Source: Phocoena phocoena (taxonomy: Eukaryota > Chordata > Mammalia > Artiodactyla > Phocoenidae). From it: a stretch of DNA of 64,000 nt. Every line of letters starts with the position of its first letter. Position 1 is the stretch's first letter. Positions 50,008 through 62,394 of the stretch are shown piece by piece. The notes under the pieces were generated by a model. That model saw only the letters and a program-made list of their open reading frames with translations, was not told the origin of the DNA and ran no database searches. The position numbers were made by a program, and so were the translations under genes. The stretch is taken from assembly GCF_963924675.1 (NCBI RefSeq), contig NC_089226.1, positions 40,813,124 through 40,877,123 of the forward strand. Reading direction: 5' to 3'.

Positions 50008-51445
50008 AATAAAGAAAAGGGTATGTCTTTACTCTCGTAAAGTAAAGGAAAGGTGGAGGACATATAATAGGTTAATTAATTCATCATTCACTCATTCATT
50101 TATTCATTCACTCAACCAACAGAAGATTTTTTCAGTGCCTCCTATATTCAGGCACTATAGTAAGTGCTGAGGTACAATGGTAAACTAGGACCATAACTGC
50201 CCTCAGTGAGCCTACTGGTAAGGGAATGGGTAGCTGACAAGAAACAGGTAATTTTAATATTGTGGTATGATAGGTGTTAAGTAAAGGATGCTATGATGGC
50301 TTCGAGGAGGGACTCTTAACAGAGGAAAATCGGGGAAGATTTCGTATAACATGTAAAATTTATGTGGAGAGACTTGAAACATTAATAGGGCATGGCCATG
50401 TGAAGTAGGGAAAGGGGATTTTTAGGTAGAAGGAAAAGCATGTGCAAAGGCCTGGTAATAAGAAAGAACATGAGAAATGAGCATCACACACACAGATGAG
50501 AATAAGCTACTCTAGCTATAGTGGAGGCTTTGTGTAAGTCGCTACAGGGAAACAAAGTGGGTGAGCCAGATTAAGGAAGCCGTGGAATGTAAAGAGTTCT
50601 GACTTCCTATGAGAAATTGAGCACATGTTCTACAAGGAAAGCTTATGTAAAGAAAGCATATCTGGTCTGAGAAGTGCCCAACTTGGAAGCCATTCTATGA
50701 TCCAGAAGAGATAACTGACATTATCTCTATCCTTTAAGAGAACGTACACAGCCAGAGAAGCAGAGGGCCAAGGCCAAATCTGAAGGATGAGTAGAGGAAG
50801 AAGGGTGAGGAGCCAGTGAAGAAAACAGAAGAAACAGAACCACGGGATATAATAACAGTTAATATCATGCACTTGGAGTTATCAAGCTATGTGATCTTGG
50901 GCAAATTACTTACAAGCTATGTGATCTTGGGCAAATTACTTAAAAACTTAAAGATTTCATTTCTTTTTCTGTGAAATGGGGATAATAATACCTACCCTAC
51001 ACACACGGTATAAGGATGTAGACACTAATGTATGTAAAGTATTCGGCAGAGGGCAAGGCATGTAGTAAACACCCAATGAACAGCAGCTCTTTGTTGTTAT
51101 ACAGTTCTACCAGTCTCCCTGACTTTTTATCTCTAGTCTCTGTTCATTATATTACCTTATCATGACTCATTCCCACTACTCTGTCTGGCTAATTATTCCT
51201 CAGATGCCTTTTCTGACTCCCAATACTGGGTTAGGTAACCCCTATACAGCCCCCTGCACTCTGCAATTTCCTATCACTCTTTAGCATAACTATCTAGTTA
51301 ATTGTCTGTATCCACTAATGTATGTCTCCTTCCACTAATATTAAGCTCCATGAATTCAAGGATGTAGTCTGACTTACAATCCTAACATACTGCCTGACAC
51401 ATAGCAGACATTCAATAAGTATTTATAGAATGAATGAAAACATTC
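50008..51445 (+). repeat. DEUP1 intron with L2- and MIR-like remnants
   Basis: 50060-50640 resembles L2 ('CATTCACTCATTCATTTATT', 'CAGGCACTATAGTAAGTGCT', 'GTGCAAAGGCCTGGTAATAA'). 50865-51090 resembles MIR ('GTGAAATGGGGATAATAATA'). 51110-51440 ends with an L2-type 3' end ('CATAGCAGACATTCAATAAG'). All are ancient. No exon is seen. Confidence 0.55.
50883..50942. repeat. 30-bp perfect tandem duplication
   Basis: The unit starting CAAGCTATGTGATCTTGG is present twice in direct tandem (50883-50912 and 50913-50942) with no mismatch, inside an MIR-like remnant. The lack of divergence within such an old repeat means the duplication is recent. Confidence 0.95.
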
Positions 51446-51469
51446 TGTGGTGATTGTGGCATGCGATAA

Positions 51470-52970
51470 ATACAGAACAGAATAGAGAACCCAGAAATAA
51501 ACCCATACATGTACAGTCAACTAATCTTTGACAAGGGCACCAAGAACACACCATGGGGAAAGGATGGTCTTTTCAATAAGTGTTGTTGGGAAAACTAGAC
51601 GTTCACAAGCAAACAAATGAAACTAGACCTCTATCGTAGACTACTCACAAAAACTAACTCAAAATAGATTAAAGACTTAAATGTAAAACCTGAAGCTGTG
51701 AAACTCTTAGAAGAAAACACAAGGGAAACAGCTGTTTAACATGGGCCCTGGCAATGATATTTTAGATATAATACCAAAAGCACAGGCAACAAAAGCAAGA
51801 ATAGACAAGTGGGACTACACCAAACTGAAAAGCTTCCTGCACGGCAAAGGAAACAATCAACAGAGTGAAGAGGCAACCTATGGAATGGGAGAAAATATTT
51901 GCCAACCATATATATGAAAAGGGGTTAATTTCCACAATGTATAACAAACTCATTCAACTTAACAGCAAAAATACGAACAATAAAAATTGGGCAAAGGGCC
52001 TGAATAGACATTTTTCTAAAGAAGACATACAAATGGCAAGAGACACATGAAAAAGTTATTAACATCACTAATCATCAAGGAAATGCAAATCGAAACCGCA
52101 ATGAGATATCACCTCACACCTGTTAGGATGGCTAGTATCAAAATGGCAAAAGATAACAAGTGTTGGTGAGAATGTGGAGCAAAGAGAACTCTTGTACACT
52201 GCTGATGGGAATATAAAGTGGAGAAGCCACTATGGAAAACTGTACGGAGGTTCCTGAAAAAATTAAAAATAGAACTACCATATGACCCAGCAATCCCACA
52301 TCTGGGTATATATCTAAAGGAAATGAAATCAGTATTTTGAAGAGATATCTGCACTCCCATGTTCATTGCAGCATTGTTCACAATAGCTAAAATATGGAAA
52401 CAACCTAAGTGTCTATGAATGGATGAATGGATACAGAAAATTCCACATAATGGAATATTATTCAGCCATGAAAAGAAGGAAATCCTGCCATTTGTGACAA
52501 CATGGGTGAACCTGGAGGACATTATGCTAAGTGACATGATCCAGACAGAGAAAAACAAATGCTGTATGATTGCAGTTATATGTGGAATTTCTTTAAAAAG
52601 TCAAACTGATAGAAGCAGAGAGTAGAATGGTGGTTGCCAGGGGCTATCTGGGTGGGGGGGTGGAATGAGCAGATGTTGAATCAAAGAATACAAACTTTCA
52701 TTTATAAGGTGAAAAACTTCAGGAGATCTAATGTACAGCATAATGACTATAGTTAATAATACTGTATTGTACACTGAGAATTAGCAAAGAGAGTAGATCT
52801 TAAGTGTTCTTACCACGTACACACACAAATGGTAACTATGTGAGTGAAGGATGTGTTAAATAATTTGTGGTAATCATTTCACAATGTATATATACATCAA
52901 ATCGTCACATTGTATACTTTAAATATATACAATTTTACTTGTCAATTATATCTTAATAAATCTAGGGGGG
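51470..52970 (+). mobile_element. L1 3' end, 5'-truncated
   Basis: Begins in the ORF2 C-terminal half ('AACCCAGAAATAAACCCATA' at 51488-) and runs through 'CATATGACCCAGCAATCCCA' (52279-) to a 3' UTR ending near 'CTTAATAAATCTAGGG'. It is older than the L1 at 6063-10897 and antisense to DEUP1. Frames of 61-149 codons here are L1 fragments or their antisense. Confidence 0.85.
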
Positions 52971-53299
52971 AACAAAAGAAAGCTTTAAGAAACCAATGTG
53001 AAACTGACTAACTTCATTAAAACTTGAGTGCTAACTTCTCTGTGGGATATATATTTTCTAATATTCTTGTTTTGAGGAGTGAGGGAGACTTCGAAGTTGG
53101 CATCTTGCTGCATCTCCCCTGTACCATGTTTACTTCTAACCTTTTGCTCCTGAGCCAAGTGAGTGAGGCTCCTGTCGGGGAAAGCTGGTGAAGACTCCTT
53201 CCCTCCCTCAGAGCAAGCAGGGCCACGTAACCTAGGAGGGGCTTGGCTGGGTCATATTAGCCCTCTTGGGTGTGCCTGATCGTCCAGTTCTCAGAGACC

Positions 53300-53860
53300 A
53301 AGCCCACTCTATGACTGGCAGAGTGCATTTGAAGAGAAACATATAGGAAAACATTTCACAGCAAAATTGATGGGATGCAGCAAAAGCTATATCCAGAGGA
53401 ACACATAGAGCTTTAAAAACCCTTACAATTAAAGAAAAAGATATAAAATTAAGAAATTCAGTATTTATCTTACGATATTAGACAAAGTACAACAAAACAA
53501 ATCAGGAAGAGGAAATTAATAAAAGACAGTAATAATGAAATTAGGAAGAATAACTAATAACAAATCCAAAGTCAATACTTTTAATACTAATAAAATAAGC
53601 AATGATTCTGTGTGCCAGACTTAAAAAAGAGAGAGAGTTAAACTATACAAACTTAGAATTAAGAAAGGAAACAAATACAGAATATAGAAGAGATGCAAAG
53701 AACTTTAGGATATTACTCCCTTTGGTAACAAGGAAACATACTGGAATGGGTAAAGATTTCCTAGAAAAATAAAAATGACCACAAACAACCTAAGAAGAAG
53801 TGAAATTTGAATATACCAGGTACCCTGAAAGAGAATAGAAAGGTAATTGAAAATCTACTT
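53300..53860 (+). mobile_element. Old L1 ORF2 fragment
   Basis: 'ATGGGATGCAGCAAAAGCTA' (53370-) and 'AGAACTTTAGGATATTACTC' fit the linker between L1 endonuclease and RT. It is very decayed. 52976-53300 and 53861-54184 hold no clear feature. Confidence 0.6.
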
Positions 53861-54184
53861 CGCTGAAACTTCAGTTACATATATATACATTCTTTTTTAT
53901 ATTCTTTTCCATTATGGTTTATCTTCACTGGTTCAACGTCCAGACAGTTTCATAGCTAAGCTCCTTCTAACCTTTAAAGAACTGTAATTCCAATATTATT
54001 TAAACCATGCTAGACTGCTCATAAATATGGAAAGCCCCCAATTTATGTTATAAAGACAGCATAACTGTATTACAAGAAAAAAGAGAACTATACACAAATC
54101 TCATTTATATACACACATCTTAATTTCTAAATAAAATATTACCACATAGAATCCAGAAATATATCAAAACTGTTAGACTGTGAT

Positions 54185-54630
54185 ATGTTGAAGTCCTAAC
54201 CATTATTAATGCCGTAGAATGGGACTTTACTTGTAAACAGGATCTTTACTGAGGTAATCAAATAAAAAACGAGGTCATTAGGGTGGACCCTAATCCAATA
54301 TGACAGGTATTCTATAAAAAAGGGAAATGTGGACACCGGGAAAGACATGCATAGAGGGAAGATGATATGAAGAAACAGAAAGAAGATGGCCATGTGAAGA
54401 CAAAGCATTGGAGTGATGCATCTACAATCCAAGGATTGCCAAAGATTGTTGGCAAATCACTAGAGGCTATAAACAGGCAAGGATGAATCCTCCCACACAG
54501 GTTTCAGAGGGAGCATGGCCCTGTTGACACCTTGATTTTAGACTTCTAGCTTCCAGAACTATACAACAGTTTCTATTGTTTTAAGCCTTTGTGGTACTTT
54601 GTTATGACAGCACTAGAAAGTGAATACAAT
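54185..54630 (+). mobile_element. MLT1-like (MaLR) solo LTR
   Basis: Landmarks in order: 'TGTTGAAGTCCTAACCATTA' (54187-), 'GAGGTCATTAGGGTGGACCC' (54271-), 'TTGACACCTTGATTTTAGAC' (54523-), 'CTTCCAGAACTATACAACAG' and 'TTGTGGTACTTTGTTATGAC' near the 3' end. This fits an MLT1-type LTR of the MaLR class. No internal retroviral sequence adjoins it. Confidence 0.6.
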
Positions 54631-56060
54631 GACCAAGAAGGTTTATTCCAGGAATTCAAAGGTGGATCAATATCAGCAAATCTGTCAATCATAGTCTATT
54701 ACACATTGACAAATTAATGGACAAAAACTACATGATGTCACATATGCTGAAAAGGCATTTGATAAAACCGGCAGCAAATCTTAAAAACCCTAATTAGGAA
54801 TAGAAAGACAAAATAAAGACCATAAGTCAAGAATAAATATTATCCTAAACAGTAAAATTCTAAAACAATTTCATCAATTAGACAAATTTGTCAACAATCA
54901 CTATTATTATTTAATATTCTCTTGGAAGTGCTAGCAAGTTCAATATGACAAAAATTACTGATATGAACAGGAGAAAGGAAGAGATACAGCTATTTTTGTT
55001 GAGACAACTGCATATCTCAAAAAACTTAAGAATCTCTAGTAAAATGCCTACTAAAATTAAAAGATAATTTGGCTTTTTTTTCTATATTAGCAGTAAGTTT
55101 TTAGATATGGAAAAAGGAAAATATTCTACTTACAATAGTGACAAGAATTATAAAATGCTTGAGAACAAATTTAAAAAGAAAGGCACAGAATTTATACAAA
55201 GATGATTGTAAGGTCTTATTGAAGAGCATAAAATAAGAGATGAAGAAATGGAAAGCCATGCCATATTCTTGGATGGCAAATTTTACTATTATAAAAATGC
55301 CAATTCTTTCAAAGATAATATATAAACTTAATTCAATTCCAAATAGAATCCAACAGGAAATTATCAGGAGAAACTGGATTAATTGAGCTTAATATTTATA
55401 TAAAAATTTAAATCGGATCCCTGTTTTATATCACACGCAAAAGTGTAATTCAAATGGATTAAAGACTTAGATGAAGAATATAAAAATCTTTGAATAAACT
55501 ATATGTATTGTCTAGAAGTTGGAAGAACCATGTTACATACACAAGGAAGGAAATTCAGATGCTATAAACAAAAGGATGTACATGTTTGACAAATAAAAGT
55601 TAAAAAATTTTTGTATGATAAAAAGATATCATAAATAAAATTAGAAACAACAACTTTAGAAAAACGCTGTTATAAATTGACAAGATTGCCCAAAGAAAAT
55701 GAGCTTGAGCTTTGCTCAAGAAAAACGAGCAAAGAATATAACTAATTTATAGTACATTGTCAATAAATACACAAAAATATGCTTACTGTAGTCAGGGAAA
55801 TGCAAATTACACTACTACTGAGATATCACTTTACACCCATCAGACCGACAAAAATATAAAAGAGCAATAACACCTGTTATTGCCACTAAGGATGAAAGAA
55901 AAGGGTACTCTCATACAGAGATGGCAGAAATATGATTCAACAAATATTTTAAAATTAAAACATATTCTTTGAATTGGCAATTCCATTCTCAGAAAGCTAT
56001 TCCGAGATGTATGTACAAGGATGATTTTGACAGTATTGTGTATCTGTGTAAAAATCTAGA
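54630..56060 (+). mobile_element. Old L1 ORF2 remnant
   Basis: Plus-strand text from 'GACCAAGAAGGTTTATTCCA' (54631-) through 'GAAAAGGCATTTGATAAAAC' (54749-) to 'GAATTGGCAATTCCATTCTC' (55973-) follows the L1 RT and C-terminal regions at high divergence. It probably continues the fragment at 53300-53860, split by the MLT1-like LTR and other insertions. Confidence 0.72.
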
Positions 56061-56086
56061 AACAGTTATTAATTATGAATGAATTA

Positions 56087-56291
56087 CAGTTGACCCTTGA
56101 ACAACAGGGGTTTGAACTGTGTGGGCCCACTATACATGGATTTTTTTCACTAAATACGTACCACAGTACTACAAGACCCACAGTTGGTTGAATCCTCAGA
56201 TATGCAGAAGGGCTGACTATAAAGTTATGTACAGACTTTTGACTGCATGGAGTCAGCACCCTTGACCCCTGCGTTATTCAAGGGTCAACCA
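56087..56291. mobile_element. Tigger-like non-autonomous DNA transposon
   Basis: A ~205-bp element with terminal inverted repeats: CAGTTGACCCTTGAACAAC at the left and a right end whose reverse complement reads TTGACCCTTGAATAACGCA. TA dinucleotides flank both ends (56085-56086, 56292-56293), as expected of Tc1/mariner-class insertions. It has no transposase gene. The Tigger subfamily is not resolved. Confidence 0.75.
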
Positions 56292-57139
56292 TAATTCTGA
56301 AAAAATAGCTGAATAACTTTTGATACATTCACATCATGGGATATTATTAAGCTACTCTATACAATCAAATAAGACCTAAACTTGTTGACATAGGATCTGC
56401 AGAGGATACAAGACACAGAGAAGTGTGTAAAATCGAAACCATTTAAAAAAAAAAATTAAAACCACTAAATAGGTATATGACTACACACACACACAAACAT
56501 ATATGAGAAAACACAAAATGATACATACTGAATAGTTAACGTGCTATCTGGTGGATGGGTTATGAGGTGGCTAGAGAAATGGAGGAAAGGGGAAGGGGAG
56601 AAGCAAGAGAAAAAGAGAGACTGCACTAAAATCACTAGTGTGTAAGTTACTCTTCAATTCATTAAAATTTGTATATACCTTACATGACTATATATACATT
56701 TATTTTTTCTAAGAAATTAAGAAAAATAAAAAGGTGTTTCTCTCCTGACTTGTAGAGATGTCCGTGATACATAGTCAAAAGGCAGTTTAGAATAATGTAT
56801 ATATTACACATGTATTTCTGTAAAACAACACTCAGCTCATCCTTCCTAAGTGCGTACACCAGCAAGGAAAAAGTTAAAGAAGGCTACACACTAGCTGGTT
56901 AGCACTGAATATCTCTGGAGTCCAAACTGGGATTGGGGATAGGAGCAGAGATAATTAGCTTCTTCTTTACACATCTTCACGTGTTTTATTTCTTGAAAAA
57001 ATGAAAACCAATAAATGAACAAAGCCAAATGCCTACAGGAGCCAGAGTGAAGCAGGCTTAGTTGGGGGCTGTGACGAACTGTGAATACACAGCTTTTTTA
57101 GTTTTAGTTGTGAATGCACAACTAAAAACATCCAGAATG
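56292..57139. other. DEUP1 intron with L1 3' UTR-like debris
   Basis: 56300-56640 carries L1 C-terminal/3' UTR-like phrases ('GGGATATTATTAAGCTACTC') continuing the old L1 interrupted by the Tigger-like element. 56640-57139 has no recognisable feature. Confidence 0.45.
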
Positions 57140-57140
57140 G

Positions 57141-57354
57141 AGGCTTCCCTGGTGGCGCAGTGGTTGAGAGTCCACCTGCCGATGCAGCGGACACGGGTTC
57201 GTGCCCCAGTCCGGGAAGATCCCACATGCCGCAGAGCGGCTGGGCCCGTGAGCCATGGCCGCTGAGCCTGCGCGTCCGGAGCCTGTGCTCTGCAACGAGA
57301 GAGGCCACAACAGTGAGAGGCCCGTGTACCGCAAAAAAAAAAAAAAAAAAAAAA
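57141..57354 (+). mobile_element. CHR-type SINE, young short form
   Basis: A plus-oriented copy, GGCTTCCCTGGTGGCGCAG head, CGTGTACCGC end and an A21-22 tail to 57354. The flanks share ATCCAGAATG / ATCCAGATTG, an imperfect duplication at ~57129 and ~57354. It is antisense to DEUP1. Confidence 0.93.
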
Positions 57355-57649
57355 TCCAGATTGAAATGTAAAAAATTAACATAAAAACCATATATTTGAG
57401 AGAGAAAAAGACACAGATGAGGGCAGGATTCTAAATAACGTTTTCGTGTGTCCAGTTTAGAAAAAAAAGTCCTTGTGTTAAACAGATTTTCTGTAACAGA
57501 CAGGGAAATCACACATACTTTACTTTTTATCCATTTATACTCCAATCACAGGATCCATAACAAGGCCGAAAGAAGAATGCAGAATGCTTCTATTCTTTGA
57601 TGCTAGAATACAGACTATTAGGAGAACAAGGACATACTATCACAGAAAT

Positions 57650-58382
57650 ATAGTATCATCATAGGCAGAACACGCTTTGACATAAATTGTAGCAATATTT
57701 TTCTGGATCTGTCTCCTAAAGCAAAGGAAATAAAAGCAAAAAAAACACAAATGAGACCTAATTAAACTTAAAAGCTTTTGCATAACAAAGGAAACCATCA
57801 ACAAAATGAGAAGACAACCTACTGAATGGGAGAAAATATTTGCAAATGATATGACCAATAAGGGTTAATATCAAAAACAGCTCATACACTCAACATCAAA
57901 AAAACAAACAACCCGATTAAAAAATAGGCAGAAGAACTGACTAGACATTTTTCCAACGAGGACATTCAGATGGCCAACAGGCACATGAAAAAATGCTCAA
58001 CATTCTTAATCATCAGAGAAATGCAAATTAAAACCACAATGAGATATCACCTCACACCTGTTGGAATGGCTCTCATCAAAAAGAACACAAATAACAAATG
58101 TTGGTGAGAATGTGGAGAAAAGGAACTGTCACACACTGTTGATGGGAATGTAAATTGGTGCAGTCACTGTGGAAAACAGTATGGAGGTTTTTCAGAAAAC
58201 TAAAAATAGAAATACCATATGACCCAGCAATTTCATTCACGGGTATGTATCTGAGAAAAACAAAAAACACTGATTCAAAAAGATATATGCACCCCAATGT
58301 TCACAGCAGCATTATTTACAATTGCCAAGATACAGAAGCAACCTAAGTGTCCACCAACAGATGAATGGATAAAGATGATGTG

Positions 58383-58427
<45 letters not shown>

Positions 58428-58830
58428 GGAGTACTACTCAGCCATAAAAAAGAATGAAATTTTGCCATGTGCAACAACATGGATGGACTTGGAGGGTATT
58501 ATGCTAAGTGAAATAAGTCAGAGAAAGACAAATACTGTATGATATCACTTATATGTATAATCTAAAAAATACAACAAACTGGTGAACATAACAAAAAAGA
58601 AAGAGATTCACAGATATAGAGATAGGGCTAGGGGATTAAGAGGTACAAACTATCATGTATAAAATAAACTATGAGGATATATTGTATAACACAGGGACTA
58701 TAGCCAATATTTTATAACTATAAATAGTGTATAACCTTTAAAACTGTGAGTCACTATGTAGTATACCTGTAACTTATATAATATTGTAAATCAACTATAC
58801 TTCAATTAAAAAAGCAAAAATAAAATACTG
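57650..58830 (+). mobile_element. L1 3' end, 5'-truncated
   Basis: Starts in the ORF2 C-terminal region near 'GCTTTGACATAAATTGTAGC' and runs through 'CATATGACCCAGCAATTTCA' (58218-) to a 3' UTR ending 'CTATACTTCAATTAAAAAAG' (58795-). A CA microsatellite has expanded inside it at 58385-58425. It is antisense to DEUP1. 57355-57649 has no clear feature. Confidence 0.87.
58385..58425 (+). repeat. (AC)n microsatellite in L1
   Basis: About 20 AC units between 'GATGTGGT' and 'AATGGAGTACTACTCAGCC', at the spot where other L1 copies read TATATATACAATGG. It is a local expansion. Confidence 0.95.
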
Positions 58831-59736
58831 ACAAAAAAAGACATACAGTATCCTGGCTTAAGAAAGGACCTTGGAAAATGCCCGATCCAACTTCCTCACT
58901 TTACAGCTGAGGAACGTGAGGCCAGGTTAAGCGACTGCCGTACTCGATTCCCTCCATTCCCTGCATGGCAGAAAATTATTTTATCTCAGAATTTTCACTC
59001 AGAGCAAATAAATGGTAGACAAGTAACAATGGTATTTCATTAGTTCAATAAATAAAAGTTCTTCTATTTTACATGTAAAAAACCAACCCTCAACTGTTAT
59101 ATTAAACATTTGAAATGAAAGGCACAGAACCTGTTTAAGTTGCCTTGTGTAAACCTGTAAAGACACTGCTTGAAACCACACGGTCAGTCCTCAATCATTC
59201 GCTGATCCATCCTATTTATTCAACCAGCATTCACTGAACACCGTCTATACTCCTGACGCTGGGAGGTACTCTTGACACACACATTAGTGAGGCACAGTCT
59301 TTGTTCACCATCCAGTGGGGAAGTGATAAGCTATGAAACAAGTTGGACCCAAAATACAAACCAAGTGTAGATGGAATGATTTATTCTGACTGGAGTTTCA
59401 GGAGCAGCTTCATCAAGGGGAAAGTTGACACATGAGTCAGGCCATGTAGGATGTAGGATTCCAGAGGCAACAGCAAGAGCAAAAGCAAGGAAGTAGTGTG
59501 TTTGAGGAAATGATCAGAATTGAGCCCAACGCAAGAAAAGAACAAGGGAGAAAACTAGAAATTCACATGTTCTAGCCTGAGGATAAAAGTAAATTCAATC
59601 TAAGTGCAAGATAATTTGCCACCCCATCTCCTGCATGCCTGACATGTGGGAAGCATTCAGTAAAGAATGTCTGGGTAAATCCTGACCAACTAAGTAATCT
59701 CTCTGTTCAAGTTACTGAATGATTTCAGCATATTAC
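58831..59736 (-). other. DEUP1 intron with MIR/L2-like remnants
   Basis: 58870-58930 ('CTTCCTCACTTTACAGCTGA') looks like an MIR core, and 59200-59500 ('CAACCAGCATTCACTGAACA', 'GCAAGAGCAAAAGCAAGG') like L2. No exon is seen before the splice donor at 59736. Confidence 0.5.
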
Positions 59737-59823
59737 CATGTACCGTCCAGGGTCTAAATCTCCCATCATGCCTTTCAGGTGTGTGTTTTCAGTTCTGACA
59801 GCTTTATCTCTCTTATCTGAGAC
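59737..59823 (-). CDS. DEUP1: DEUP1 internal exon, 29 codons
   Basis: An 87-base minus exon in phase 0 at both ends. It encodes VSDKRDKAVRTENTHLKG and then MMGDLDPGRYM, matching human DEUP1 with a few substitutions. The acceptor is CTCCTTTCAG before GTC. The donor is ATG followed by GTAATA, somewhat weak. It joins in frame to the upstream exon (ending MLVKQQ) and the downstream exon (starting SMDFTN). It links two coiled-coil stretches of the protein. Confidence 0.93.
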
Positions 59824-60751
59824 CTGAAAGGAGATTAGTAGTTAAAAGTGAATGTAAAATTCATAATAAAAGTTCACAATTCTATGAAAATTAATTTTAT
59901 TTTGTTAATGTAAATATTTTCAAAGTGTAGCGAAGGGAAACACTTCTGAGGCAGGATCATCATAAATCAGGTATTTTCATTCAGTTCGCAGATCTTTAGC
60001 AGGCCCCATTTTACCCTCCTTTTCTGATTGGTGCTAAATTAAAAATAGATACTTACAATAATGATTCATTATACTTTTCTATTCCAAAATTCCATTTCTC
60101 ACTTCTATTTTTTTATGGTATGCAAATTACCATCAGAAAAATTACAGTTTTAAAAACATGCTTGAATAATAGTGTCCGTTAAATTTGTTCATGACCTGAT
60201 TAATTTTTACAGTATGCAAATATGATTTCATGTTTAATTTTGTTCTTCTTGATACTTCTGCCAAATTTCCTTCTTTTTTGTGACAACTTCATTTTGTCTC
60301 CTCATTTATTTTTTCCCCTAATTTCTTCTACTTAAGAGCGCTTAGACATAGCATTTGCCCTTTTATTTATCTAGGGCTCATTTCCATATAAAACACTTCC
60401 CTTAAAAAGGTTTACTTTTGTAAATTACAAAATATATTCTCCTTGACAAAAATCTAAAAATATAGAAGAATGTAAAGGTGAAAATAAAAATCATTCATGA
60501 TCCAACTACCCAGATCACTGTTAACACCTGTAAAAATATCATTTCCTTTACAGGTGCAACCAATGCTATTGTCCTATCTATGCTGTTTTCCTGTAACATT
60601 ATACAAATTAATCACAGTTTAAAGCTTATAATTGGGCAAAGGCAGAATCTTTTCTTGTTTTTACAATATTCAGGATTGAAATAGCCCTGTTATTTATGAA
60701 GTAACCCTCATATGCCTAGAAAATTATTGAATGGTGCTCTCAAAAACCCTA

Positions 60752-60880
60752 TTTGGTGGTGAGATGAATTGGGAGATTGGGATTGACATATATACACTGA
60801 TATGTATAAAATAGCTAACAAATAAGAACTTGCTGTATAAAAATGAATAAATAAAATAAAATTTAAAAATCCCTCTATAT
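60752..60880 (+). mobile_element. L1 3' UTR fragment, very short
   Basis: Only the last ~120 bases of an L1: 'GGTGAGATGAATTGGGAGAT', 'GATTGACATATATACACTGA' and a tail of AATAAATAAAATAAAATTT. It is the same 3' end as at 10780-10897. It is a severely 5'-truncated insertion in the 1.7-kb DEUP1 intron (59824-61521), whose remainder is AT-rich with no other feature. Confidence 0.88.
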
Positions 60881-61521
60881 TTGGGGTAAAAACACTGAGA
60901 AACCCTATACTTTCAGTAGCAGGCCACCAATTTGATGATGAGTATGGGACTGAGGGAATTTCAAAATGAATAGGAGGGGAGGGAGGGAGGGAAGACTTAG
61001 AAGTCACTTGCAGTATTTTAACAGTAGAACGTTATAATGGCTGTTTTTCCCCATGAACCACGCTACGCATTGAGTGAATGTTCAGTAAATATGAACTAAT
61101 CTTTGTGTTTCATGTCCATTTTTTAAAACTCTAAAATAAAGGTATGAAATGTCCAAGAAAAACTGGAGTAGAAGCTTTTTTTAAGATACAAATGTTAATA
61201 GAAGAGAACTATGGAAAACAAATTCAGGAAGAAACCTTTGACCAGAGCATGCTGTGGGAGGTGATCAGAATATGGGTCACTAGAAAATGTTAGCATGAGA
61301 TTTAAAGAAATTTTCTTGTGCTGTCACTTGTTTCCCTGGTTCTTGTTTGATGACACTTTGCATTATCTCACCAAGGTTTTATGTGACTCCACAAAGCATT
61401 CCTGTGCTGTTAGTCTCAGAAACAATACAAGAAATACAACCCTTTTATTAATCAATAAGGAAGGCGACTATTTGCACTGAGCAAGAGTGACCTGGACAGG
61501 TGCTTCCTGCCGCTTGCATAC

Positions 61522-61719
61522 CTGTTGTTTCACCAACATTTTCTCTTTTATTTCTAACTCCATTTTTAACCGTCTTTCCAGAAATGCAGCTTTCTTCATG
61601 ATAGTTGCTATAGTGATTTCCTTCTGATGAAGCTCCTCTGTTAGGTCAGAGATTTCATTCCTCATTCTTTCCTGCTCAGAGCTATGGTACTCTTCCTCCT
61701 GACAGAGTTGGCTTCTTAT
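61522..61719 (-). CDS. DEUP1: DEUP1 coiled-coil exon, 66 codons
   Basis: A 198-base minus exon, phase 0 at both ends. It encodes IRSQLCQEEEYHSSEQERM, then RNEISDLTEELHQKEITIA and, after TIMKKAAFLERR, LKMELEIKEKMLVKQQ. This is nearly identical to human DEUP1 and is a long heptad coiled coil. The donor is CAG followed by GTATGC. The acceptor is CTGCTGCAG before ATA; another AG nine bases upstream (AACAG before CTGCTGCAG) would add LLQ in frame. I prefer the downstream AG because human DEUP1 has lysine followed by IRSQ. The preceding exon is not in the window, so the open frame simply runs back into intron. Confidence 0.95.
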
Positions 61720-62019
61720 CTGCAGCAGCTGTTTTCCAGAAAATAGTAACAAATCCTTTATACAGCAGCTGAAAGGTTTTATTAGCCATGTTCGGTCTTC
61801 CCATCCTATCTTAAAACTTTGCCAGACCTCACTTTACCCTCCTTTTCTGATCAATGCTAAATGAAAAAGATACTTACAATAATGGTTCATTTACTTTTTC
61901 CTTCCAATTTCAAAATTTTGTTTTCACTTCTATTTTCTATTGTATATAAGTCCTCACCAACTACTGATACCACTTTAATGACGACTTTGACAGGAAGGTG
62001 AGGAAAGTATTATCAAGCA

Positions 62020-62345
62020 CTTTCCCCCCAGCTTCATTGAGGTATAATTGCTATACAAAAACTGTACATAGTTCGTGGATAAAATTTGGTGAGTTTGGAC
62101 ATACACTTGTGTTACTATCACCATAATCAAGAAAATAAACATGACCATTACCCCTAAAAGTTTCTTTGTGTCCCTTTGTTGTTTTAATTTTGTGTACGTG
62201 TGGTAAGAATACTTAACTCAAGCTCTACCTTCTTAACACATTTTTAAGTGCACAATACCTTATTGTTTACTGTTGCACTGTGTTGTACAGCAGACTGTGG
62301 AACTCACTCATCTCGTGTAACTTACTTGATACCCATTAAACCACC
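62020..62345 (-). mobile_element. Old L1 3' fragment
   Basis: 'CCAGCTTCATTGAGGTATAA' (62029-), 'ACCATAATCAAGAAAATAAA' and 'CTTGATACCCATTAAACCAC' fit the 3' UTR of an old L1 in minus orientation, sense to DEUP1. It is short and without coding content. 61720-62019 shows no feature. Confidence 0.68.
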
Positions 62346-62394
62346 ACCCCGGACTTGGTGCCATGGAAGAGCTCTGGACCCACAGCGCAGAGGC

